Assembly: GCA_965249955.1 (NCBI GenBank)
Contig: OZ252261.1
Location: 3,286,001-3,350,000 of the forward strand
Source of the DNA: SB11 sp965249955
GTDB lineage: Bacteria > Bacteroidota > Bacteroidia > UBA8524
Length of the DNA: 64,000 nt
Reading direction: 5' to 3'
The notes under the pieces are model-generated. The model saw only the letters and a list, made by a program, of their open reading frames with translations, did no database searches and had not been told where the DNA came from. The translations under genes and the position numbers were made by a program. Positions 16,478 to 24,900 of the stretch are shown here, piece by piece. How positions within the stretch are numbered: position 1 is the first letter of the stretch; each line of letters begins with the position of its first letter.

Positions 16478-16536
16478 TAGTAGAGCAGCGTTTTGCAAAT
16501 TAAAAATGTCAAAATAAGAGATAAAATAAATAAACT

Positions 16537-16944
16537 ATGAAAACTACAAAAATTAAAAATCTGTTAGTAATTATGCTAGGCATACTTGCTTTTACAGCAT
16601 GTAAACAAGAGCCACCGGCACCACCTGCATGTGGTCTTAAAGGTCAGTTTGTTGAGCAAGCAGGTGTTAATGCTTTTTATGGTAGTTATATAATAATGCT
16701 TGAAGATGGTACAATGCTATACCCTTGTAGCGTTGATAACAACACCATAAACCGTAATGAAATATATAACGGTATGCCTATTACACTAGACTATCAAGCA
16801 CTGATAAGTCAAGAGATAGCCTGTGGAGAAAGCTCAATTGCACCGGGTGGATGCGTAGTATACAACAAAGCCCGTATTACCTGCATAAGTACACAAAGAG
16901 ATTTGTGCGGTACAATAGAACCGGGGTGGTGCGGAACTAGATAA
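16537..16944 (+). CDS. lipoprotein with one Cys-rich repeat domain
   Basis: 135 residues; lipoprotein signal with lipidated Cys22 (FTAC). The mature part is one copy of a domain with the pattern C-x-x-KGQF, IMLEDGTMLYPC, IYNGMPITLDY, and RITCIS. Two further lipoproteins downstream carry the same domain (see 17102-17566 and 17656-18573). No known family recognised. It lies 59 bases after the barrel protein and ends at a terminator. Confidence 0.7.
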   Translation: MKTTKIKNLLVIMLGILAFTACKQEPPAPPACGLKGQFVEQAGVNAFYGSYIIMLEDGTMLYPCSVDNNTINRNEIYNGMPITLDYQALISQEIACGESSIAPGGCVVYNKARITCISTQRDLCGTIEPGWCGTR

Positions 16945-16969
16945 TTAATAAAAATAAAATGGTTTTTTA

Positions 16970-16996
16970 AGCCCCTGCGTAGCAGGGGCTTTTTTG
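16970..16996 (+). terminator. intrinsic terminator
   Basis: AGCCCCTGC (16970-16978) and GCAGGGGCT (16982-16990) followed by TTTTTTG. Confidence 0.9.
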
Positions 16997-17101
16997 TTTG
17001 TATCTGTTTGATAAATAGGTATTAATGATGATTTTTTTTTAAATGATGCAGCACTTGTAGTTATTATTTTGTCAATATATTATAACCAAATAAATAAAAC
17101 T

Positions 17102-17566
17102 ATGAACATTAATTTTTTAAAAAGCACAAAGTTATTATCAAGTGTGATAGTACTTTTATTAGTTGTCGCCATGTCATCGTGCAGCAACCAACCACCAATT
17201 GATGGGCCGGGTAAAGGAGGGGTAATTATTGATAACCCTGATGATGGGGTAAATTATCCTGGTGATGGTGATAAAGACAAACCGCCTGTTGGTGATCCTA
17301 GTGATAATGATTTGCCAAAAGACCCTGCAAACCCTGATGTTTGTAGTTTTGAAGGCGAGCTTTTCTGGCCTGTTGATGGTTGCAACCTGTCTATTAAACT
17401 TAGTGATAACACATCGCTATACCCAGTAAACCAAGATAAATTGACCGGGTTGAAAATAGGCGACCGCATCAAGTTTGGTTATGTATACAGGCACGAAGTG
17501 TTTACTAACTGCATGAGTGGTTATAACATTGAGATTAAATGTATGCAGGTAATAAACGGCAACTAA
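17102..17566 (+). CDS. lipoprotein with Gly/Asp/Pro-rich linker and Cys-rich repeat domain
   Basis: 154 residues from the ATG at 17102; the frame is open to 17069 but the lipoprotein signal starts here (lipidated Cys27 in MSSC). Residues 28-80 are a linker rich in Gly, Asp and Pro (for example DDGVNYPGDGDKDKPP), probably flexible and cation-binding at most weakly. The C-terminal 75 residues are a divergent copy of the shared domain: CSFEGELF, LSDNTSLYPVN, LKIGDRIKFGY, IEIKCMQV. It is closest to the third domain of the next lipoprotein (both have VDGC or LDGC and a CMSG/CMAG loop). Confidence 0.65.
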   Translation: MNINFLKSTKLLSSVIVLLLVVAMSSCSNQPPIDGPGKGGVIIDNPDDGVNYPGDGDKDKPPVGDPSDNDLPKDPANPDVCSFEGELFWPVDGCNLSIKLSDNTSLYPVNQDKLTGLKIGDRIKFGYVYRHEVFTNCMSGYNIEIKCMQVINGN

Positions 17567-17580
17567 AACTAACGGTTCAA

Positions 17581-17613
17581 AAAAATGCTGCATAATTTGT
17601 ATGCAGCATTTTT
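17581..17613 (+). terminator. intrinsic terminator
   Basis: Perfect arms AAAAATGCTGCAT and ATGCAGCATTTTT around a seven-base loop. Confidence 0.85.
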
Positions 17614-17655
17614 AAATCAATAATTGTCAATACATAAACAACAAACGTGAAAAGT

Positions 17656-18573
17656 ATGAAAACACTTAAAATATTGCCACTGCTATTTGTACTATTAATG
17701 GCAGCCTGTACAAAAGGCCCAGTTGATCCACCTAACGACAATACTAAAACCTGCGCAAAAAAAGGAAAATTTGAGACCGCTGTTTGTGGTTGGGGGATAT
17801 ACGAGCAGATGTGGATAAGGCTTGATAACGGTATGCTATTACAGCCCTGCAAATCATCAGTAGCTATGCTTGATAAAAGCCAGATATATGAGGGTAGGGA
17901 AGTGGAACTAAACTATGATATATTAGATAAAAGTGCTGCTGAATGCAACGCCCTTACCACTTGCTTGGCATGGCCCGGCGAATTTAAGAGTATAAACATT
18001 ACCTGTATAAAATTACTAGGAAAAGACAAACCAAACGAAGAACCAAAAAACTGCGAAGTAAAGGGAAAAATTGAAAGAGTGGTATGTGGTTTAGGTGTTT
18101 TTGAAAATTATTGGATAAGGCTTGATAATGGCACTTTGTTAAAACCTTGCCAGTCTGATATAGCCTTAGATATCAACACTATATACGAAGGGATGCCGGT
18201 TGAGCTTAGTTATTATGGAATTAAAAGCTCTATGTGCCCTGAAAGTACTTTGGATTGTTTTGCCGAACCTCCACCACACGAAACCGTAAGAGTAACCTGT
18301 TTAAAACCATTGAAAGATGAAAAACCAGAATGCCAATACAAATACATGGGTATTTTGTACGATTGGCACGGCAAACTTGATGGTTGTGGTTGGGTAATAA
18401 AACTAAATGACGATACTATTTTAGAGGTATTGGATAGCGATATGGAAGGCCGAAATTTAGATGACGGCACACCTGTTTTATTAGATTATTCTGCGGCACG
18501 TAGGGGTAGTATTTGTATGGCAGGTATACCTATAGTTATTAAATGTATTAAAGTAGCTAACACTACAAACTAA
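17656..18573 (+). CDS. lipoprotein with three tandem Cys-rich repeat domains
   Basis: 305 residues from the ATG at 17656 (a GTG nine bases upstream is less likely); lipidated Cys18. Three domains of about 85-95 residues follow. Domains 1 and 2 are very alike: CGWGIYEQMWIRLDNG versus CGLGVFENYWIRLDNG, then LxPC, IYEGxxVELxY and a closing ITCIK or VTCLK. Domain 3 is diverged (LDGCGWVIKLNDDT, IVIKCIKV). Each domain has about four to six cysteines, fitting disulfides outside the cytoplasm. Function unknown. Confidence 0.7.
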   Translation: MKTLKILPLLFVLLMAACTKGPVDPPNDNTKTCAKKGKFETAVCGWGIYEQMWIRLDNGMLLQPCKSSVAMLDKSQIYEGREVELNYDILDKSAAECNALTTCLAWPGEFKSINITCIKLLGKDKPNEEPKNCEVKGKIERVVCGLGVFENYWIRLDNGTLLKPCQSDIALDINTIYEGMPVELSYYGIKSSMCPESTLDCFAEPPPHETVRVTCLKPLKDEKPECQYKYMGILYDWHGKLDGCGWVIKLNDDTILEVLDSDMEGRNLDDGTPVLLDYSAARRGSICMAGIPIVIKCIKVANTTN

Positions 18574-18610
18574 TAAAGCACATCAAGAAAATCGTTTTAG
18601 CTTTGATAAA

Positions 18611-18653
18611 AAAGAAGAAGGTCTGCCACTTGTGGCAGACCTTCTTCTTTTTA
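18611..18653. terminator. bidirectional terminator
   Basis: Arms of 19 bases, starting AAAGAAGAAGGTCTGCCAC (18611-18629) and mirrored at 18632-18650, with A and T runs outside, between convergent genes. Confidence 0.85.
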
Positions 18654-18669
18654 AATTGTATTATTACTA

Positions 18670-19359
18670 TTAGTCTCTTCTACTCATAAATATCATTATG
18701 TAATACAGTAAGGTGGCTAGTGATGATAATGCAGCAACAACATAAGTTGAAGCAGCCCAATTAAGTGCTTTACGAGATTTTTGCATTTCGCTGTCTTGTA
18801 TCAAACCCGATGCTTGCAACCAAGCCAAAGCTCTTTTGCTGGCATCAAACTCAACAGGCAAAGTAATAAAGCTAAACAATGTAGTTAGCGAAAACAATAC
18901 TATACCAATACCCAGTAGGGTAGTGCCCATACCAAAATACAAAGCCACAATGCCACCCAGTATTATCCATTGCATATACGATGAAGCAATACTAACAGGG
19001 CCTACCATAATACTGCGAAACTCAAGCCAACTATAAGCTTTAGCGTGTTGTATAGCGTGTCCGCACTCGTGTGCGGCAACAGCAGCAGCCAAAACACTGC
19101 GTCCGTGGTAAACTTCAGGGCTAAGGTTCACCGTTTTGTTTGCAGGGTTATAATGGTCGCTAAGGCTTCCGTTAACTGAAATCACCTTCACATCATACAA
19201 ATTATTATCGTTCAAAATACGCTCGGCAATTTCGCGTCCGCTAAGGCCATTACTCAAGCCTTCTTCACTCATTTTTTTAGCTACCGACTTAAATCGTAGG
19301 CTCACTACAATACTTGCAATAAAAGTAAGTATCATAAAAACATATCCTAGCATCATCAT
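18670..19359 (-). CDS. YugP-type membrane zinc metallopeptidase
   Basis: 229-residue integral membrane protein of the DUF232/YugP family. The zinc-binding motif HECGH is at 97-101, in AAVAAHECGHAIQHA. Membrane segments lie at about 3-21, 120-150 and 205-223, and a cytoplasmic LSGREIAERIL motif precedes the catalytic part. The start is one of three consecutive ATG codons. Substrate unknown. A gene for a 52-residue membrane protein lies 64 bases upstream on the same strand. Confidence 0.9.
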   Translation of the reverse strand: MMMLGYVFMILTFIASIVVSLRFKSVAKKMSEEGLSNGLSGREIAERILNDNNLYDVKVISVNGSLSDHYNPANKTVNLSPEVYHGRSVLAAAVAAHECGHAIQHAKAYSWLEFRSIMVGPVSIASSYMQWIILGGIVALYFGMGTTLLGIGIVLFSLTTLFSFITLPVEFDASKRALAWLQASGLIQDSEMQKSRKALNWAASTYVVAALSSLATLLYYIMIFMSRRD

Positions 19360-19423
19360 TTTTATTCTCTTTTTATTTTTTTAACTAATTACTATTCTCA
19401 AAACCAATACCAAAGTCAATCTG

Positions 19424-19582
19424 TCAGCGTATTACATAGCGTACTACCAGTACAATCATAGCTATTAAAAACATCAGTATTGATATACGGTTAATACCGT
19501 GCATCATTCGTAAATTAAAATTATCGGTTTTTTCGCCGCTTTTGCGCCAAAAAATCATGTACGATACAAATTTTCTCCACAT
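19424..19582 (-). CDS. DUF6728-type small membrane protein (52 residues)
   Basis: Too short for a 60-residue cutoff. It starts ATG at 19580-19582 and ends TGA at 19424-19426. The sequence opens MWRKFVSYMIFWRKSG, has the motif NLRMMHGINRISILMFLIAM, and ends VVRYVIR. The MHGINxIS motif followed by one membrane helix (about 32-48) fits the DUF6728 family that I know from Bacteroidota genomes. Same strand as the YugP-type protease. No function known. Confidence 0.75.
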   Translation of the reverse strand: MWRKFVSYMIFWRKSGEKTDNFNLRMMHGINRISILMFLIAMIVLVVRYVIR

Positions 19583-19704
19583 AAAAGTATAACCGCTGCG
19601 CGGGTTTAAATGTTTTTATAGCACAAAGATAGCCTTTAATCTAATTCAGTTATATTCGGGCTACTAAACACTACATTTGTTTTATTCAATTAAAAAAAGT
19701 GCTC

Positions 19705-21834
19705 ATGAAAAAAACACCTACCCATAAAATATTGTTAGCCATTGTGGCAGCAACTGCCTTTATTGCAGGCTCAAAACCAATTTCAGCACAAAAAATGACA
19801 TACCCTTCGAGCAAAAAAACCGATGTGGTTTTTGAATATAGCGGACACAAAGTACCCGATACTTACAACTGGCTAGAAGCCGATGGCTCTGCCGATGTAC
19901 AAAAATGGATAACCGACCAAAATAAGTTTACTCAAAATTATATAAGCACAGTACCTTACCGTGATAGAATTGCTGCCCGATTGAAGCAAATTTGGGATTA
20001 CCCCAAATACTCAGCCCCTAGCAAAAAAGGCGAGTATTATTTCTTTTCAAAAAACGATGGTTTGCAAAATCAATCGGTAGTGTATTATCAAAAAGGGCTT
20101 AATGGAACACCCGAAGTATTTTTAGACCCTAATAAACTATCAGACGATGGAACGGTGGCCCTTACAGGTATGTCGTTTAGCAACGATAACAAAAAAGTAA
20201 TTATATCTACCTCAAAATCAGGTTCTGATTGGCAAACACTTGAGGTGTGGGATATAGCTACCAAAAAGCCCAGTGGTGATAAGCTAGAGTGGGTTAAATT
20301 TAGCTCAGGTGCATGGCAAGGCGATGGTTTTTACTATACCCGCTATCCACAACCCAAAGAAGGAGCCGAGTATTCTCAGGCAAGCATCAACCCAAGCATT
20401 TGCTACCACAAACTAGGCACTCCACAAAGTGCTGATGAAGTTATATATAACGATGCAGCAAACCCATACCGCTACTACGGTACACAAATTACCGAAGACG
20501 AGCGTTTTATGTTCATTTATATATCAGCGGGTACAAGCGGCACAGGCGTGATGTGGAAAGACCTTAAAGACCCTAAAAGTAAACTGCAAACCCTGTTTGA
20601 AGGTTTTGAATACAACTACGGTATAGTAGAAAACGTAGGCGATAAAATATTGGTGCATACCGATAATGGTGCAGCCAAATACCGCTTGGCGTTGGTAGAC
20701 CCTAAAAACCCAGCTGTTGAAAATTGGAAAGATATTTTGCCCGAAGGTGATGACTTACTTGAAGGAGCTACCACAGCAGGCGGAAAACTATTTGCATCGT
20801 ACCTGCATAAAGCTGCCACCAAAATAGTACAGTATACCTACGATGGTGTGATGGAGCACGAAGTTGCTATGCCTGCCATAGGTTCGGCAGGTGGTTTTGA
20901 TGGTAAAAAAGAAGACAATGAAGTGTTTTATACCTTTACATCATTTGTATATCCTCCAACCATATACACCTACAATATTGCCACAGGCAAATCAACCGTA
21001 TACAAAACATCAGAAGTAAAATTCAATTTTGATGATTACGAATCGAAACAAGTAACCTACAAAAGCAAAGACGGTACAGAAATACCCATGTTTGTAGTAC
21101 ACAAAAAAGGCTTAAAGCTGGATGGTAATAACCCCACCTACCTGTATGCTTACGGAGGATTTAATATCAGTCTTTCGCCATCGTTTAGTATTAGCCGTAT
21201 GGCTTTATTAGAAAAAGGTTTTGTATTTGCAATGCCTAGCCTGCGTGGGGGGGGAGAATTTGGCGAAGATTGGCACAAAGCAGGCATGAAAGAAAAGAAG
21301 CAAAACGTATTTGACGATTTTATAGCCGCTGCCGAATACTTAATAGCCGAAAAATATACCAACAGTGGCAAACTGGCCATTGCAGGCGGTAGCAACGGAG
21401 GCTTATTGGTAGGAGCTTGCCTAACTCAACGCCCTGATTTATACAAAGTATGTCTACCCGCCGTAGGTGTGTTGGATATGTTGCGCTACCACAAAAGCAC
21501 AGCAGGTTGGGGTTGGGTAGTTGAATACGGTACTGCCGATAGTGCTGCCGATTTTGATTATTTGATAAAATACTCGCCTTTGCATAACGTAAAAGACGGC
21601 ACTAAATACCCTGCTACACTTATAACCACAGGCGACCACGACGATAGGGTAGTGCCTTGGCACTCGTTTAAGTTTGCTGCCCGTTTGCAAGAAGCACAGG
21701 CAGGTGCAAACCCCATAATGATACGTATAGAAACCAAAGCAGGACATGGTGCCGGTAAACCTACTGCTAAAATAATGGATGAGATAGCCGATATATATGC
21801 CTTTATGTTTAAAAACATGGGTATTGAGTATTAA
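19705..21834 (+). CDS. secreted prolyl oligopeptidase (family S9)
   Basis: Serine peptidase cutting after proline in short peptides. 709 residues from the ATG at 19705 (a GTG two codons earlier opens the frame). A signal peptide (about 1-28, ending ISAQ) directs export. The N-terminal part is the beta-propeller; the C-terminal alpha/beta hydrolase carries the catalytic triad Ser563 (GGSNGG), Asp646 (DHDDRVVP) and His681 (AGHGAGKP). The conserved YGGFNISLSP and RGGGEFG segments are present. Length and order match the family. It stands alone, followed by a terminator. Confidence 0.94.
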   Translation: MKKTPTHKILLAIVAATAFIAGSKPISAQKMTYPSSKKTDVVFEYSGHKVPDTYNWLEADGSADVQKWITDQNKFTQNYISTVPYRDRIAARLKQIWDYPKYSAPSKKGEYYFFSKNDGLQNQSVVYYQKGLNGTPEVFLDPNKLSDDGTVALTGMSFSNDNKKVIISTSKSGSDWQTLEVWDIATKKPSGDKLEWVKFSSGAWQGDGFYYTRYPQPKEGAEYSQASINPSICYHKLGTPQSADEVIYNDAANPYRYYGTQITEDERFMFIYISAGTSGTGVMWKDLKDPKSKLQTLFEGFEYNYGIVENVGDKILVHTDNGAAKYRLALVDPKNPAVENWKDILPEGDDLLEGATTAGGKLFASYLHKAATKIVQYTYDGVMEHEVAMPAIGSAGGFDGKKEDNEVFYTFTSFVYPPTIYTYNIATGKSTVYKTSEVKFNFDDYESKQVTYKSKDGTEIPMFVVHKKGLKLDGNNPTYLYAYGGFNISLSPSFSISRMALLEKGFVFAMPSLRGGGEFGEDWHKAGMKEKKQNVFDDFIAAAEYLIAEKYTNSGKLAIAGGSNGGLLVGACLTQRPDLYKVCLPAVGVLDMLRYHKSTAGWGWVVEYGTADSAADFDYLIKYSPLHNVKDGTKYPATLITTGDHDDRVVPWHSFKFAARLQEAQAGANPIMIRIETKAGHGAGKPTAKIMDEIADIYAFMFKNMGIEY

Positions 21835-21860
21835 TCTCAATAATTCAAAACATTCCACTT

Positions 21861-21897
21861 TTAAAAGGTCTGGCTATATAGTCAGACCTTTTAATTT
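21861..21897 (+). terminator. intrinsic terminator
   Basis: TTAAAAGGTCTG (21861-21872) and CAGACCTTTTAA (21883-21894) followed by TTTTAT. Confidence 0.85.
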
Positions 21898-21990
21898 TAT
21901 AGGTAACTAAGGTTTTTTCGACCAACTACAAAAGTTGAGTACTAAGGATTAACCCCTGTTTTTGTATTATTGGAGAATATTTAATCTCTT

Positions 21991-24900
21991 ATGAAAAGCG
22001 TACTTACTGCACTATTGATATTAATTTCTTTTAGTTTTCTATCGGCACAAAACAATGTTGTTATTGATAGTAGCCTTTGGCAACCCAACGGAAAAGTAAA
22101 TAAGCTTAAAGTAATGGGCGATACTTTGGTTATTGCAGGAGACTTTAATATGGTGGGGCCTAATACCCCCTATGCGTCAGGCTTTGATAATAATGGCGAT
22201 TTGATTGCCAATTTTCCGCATACTAATGGCGAAGTAACAAAAGCTATTGCTGATGATAAAAACGGATTTTATATAGCAGGAGATTTTACTAAAGTAGATG
22301 GCAAACAAAGAGGGGGAATTGCATATATAGACTCTAATAATAAGGTTACTTCTTTTTTTGAAAACAGAGCCGTTGACGGAAATGTATATGATATGGAGTT
22401 GAAGGACAGTTTACTATATATAGTAGGAGAATTTACTGGAACTAACAACTATACAGGAGGGGGGGCAGTTATAAAAGTAGATACTGCATTAGTAGATTTT
22501 TCATTTCCAACTATTGAGGGAGATGTGTATGCATCTGAAGCTGATGGTGAAGGGGGGGTGTACATTGGAGGATTATTTACTAAAGTAGGCGAATACGAAC
22601 GTGCAAACATTGCCCATATAGATAAATATGGAAGAGTTACACCATGGAATCCAGGAACGGATGGTGAAGTAAGAGCTATTGCAATAGATGAAAGACACGT
22701 ATACATAGGTGGAATATTTAACTATGCAGGATGTGCTGAAAGAAATAAACTTGCCGTGTTTGAAAAAGGAAAAAGCACTCCCAATACTTGGAAATACTCA
22801 TCATTGGATTTTAATGGAGCCGGCATTTTTTCACTATTAGTTTATGGTGGTAAACTATATGCAGGTAGTGGGAATTATTTTGGAGGTATTGGCAGTGGGG
22901 GATCAGGACCTGCCGGTATATACTTTATAAGCAGAAGCAGCGGAAAAATATTAACCTATACAATAAATATGGCCGATATTCATGCTTTAGAAGCAGGTCC
23001 CGGATATATTTTTGCCGGAGGCGATAAGTTTACTGCAAATTTTAATGAACAAAGAGTAGTACGTGTAGATACCAACAGCGGTTCACTCACAAGAATTATT
23101 TTTCCTGAAATAGAAGGAACAGTATATGGACTTAAATACCACAATAATGTGCTTTATATAGGTGGGTATCACACCAACTATACCGATATTTTAGCTTATA
23201 ATTTTTCTACCAACAGCAGGTATTCATTTAAAAGCCAAATACCCGGGGTTGTTTATGATATGGAAGTATTTAACGATTCTATTTTAACAGTCTGTGGGTT
23301 TTTTAAATCAGATGTTGATTATCAGAATAATATAGTTGCATACAATACTAACTCGCTAGAAAAATACAATTTCCCCTATCAATCAGCATCGCCGGTACTT
23401 ACTATCAGTAAGTTAAATGCAAATACATTGTTTTTTGGGGGACATTTTTCAACGCTTACTATTGGTAACTATCAAAATGTGGCGGCAATAAATATTAATA
23501 CCTCAAAACAGAAAAATTGGGGGTATAATTTTGATAAAAAAATATCGGCTATACAAATTAAAGACACCAGTATTTATGTAGGCGGAGAATTTACAAGAGT
23601 AAACCGTTCTCTTAGACTAGGTTTGGCAAAACTAAACCCTAATGATACTGCTTTGCCTGCTTGGAATGCCACACTTAACAGATTTGTAAATGATTTGGAA
23701 CTGAAAGGCGATACTTTATTTATAGCAGGTGATTTTACAAAAATAGGGGCTGCAAATATCTCAAACCTGGGCGCCATTAATATTAATACTGCAATAGCAC
23801 ACCCTTGGGATGCAAAAGTGAAAGGAAGTGTATTGGGTATTAAACTTCACAACTCGACCTTATTTGTTAATGGTTCTTTTGTAAAAGTAGACACCTTTTC
23901 AAGGCAAACCCTTGCTGCACTTGATGCACACACGGCTGCCGTATTACCTTTTAAAGGAGCTACGCTAAAACCAGGCGTATCGTCAGTTGAAAAAATTTCA
24001 GTTTGGAAAAATGATTTGGTTTGTGCTGGTAATATTACTGATTACTTTGATAACCCCAGAAGGTATATAGCCATTTATGACATTAATACAGGGGCAGAGG
24101 TGCACCAATCAATAAGTACCTCCTTCTACCTAAGTACAATTGCAGCAACAAAAAACAACACTCTTTTTATTGGTGGGAAATTTAAAATATCAGGAGGTGA
24201 AGTACGCAGAAGCATAGCTTTAATTAATCTTAGCACGGGTAAACTTTACCCATGGCACGCTGATATTGATGAGGAAGTTTTTGATTTTGATATAGCCGAT
24301 GGCAAAATATATTATGTAGGTTTCTTTAAAAATGTTAAAGGCACAGCTCGAAACAGCATAGCAGCATCGTACCTTAGCAATGGAGCGCTGCATACTTGGA
24401 ACCCAATTTTAGATAAATATTCAGGGCTGATACACATTAGCAATGGTAAAGCATTTATAGGCAATGGCCCCTTTACTACAATTAATGGTATAAGCAGAAA
24501 ATACCTAGCTGCTATTGATACGGGTACTGCACAGGCAACCTCTTTTCAGCCGTTTAAAAATGCCACTTCTTATACAGTAATATATAGTTTACACTCCTAC
24601 AAAAACAGTTTGTATGTAGGTGGTTCTTTTACCTCTATTGATACTAAAAAAAGAAATTTTATTGCATCATTTGATGCAACAACTGATGCATTATTAAATT
24701 TTGACGCTAAACTATCGGGCAATAATTTAGGAGTAAGAGTTGAAGAGATTTTTAACTCAAACAGCACCTTATACTTTGGAGGCACTTTCACCAAAACAGA
24801 CTCTATACAAGCCAACGGCTTTTTAAGAGCCGATGCAGATTCTGCAAAAACAGATACTTCATGGTTTCCTCACTCAAACGACTATGCCATGCCAATGGCT

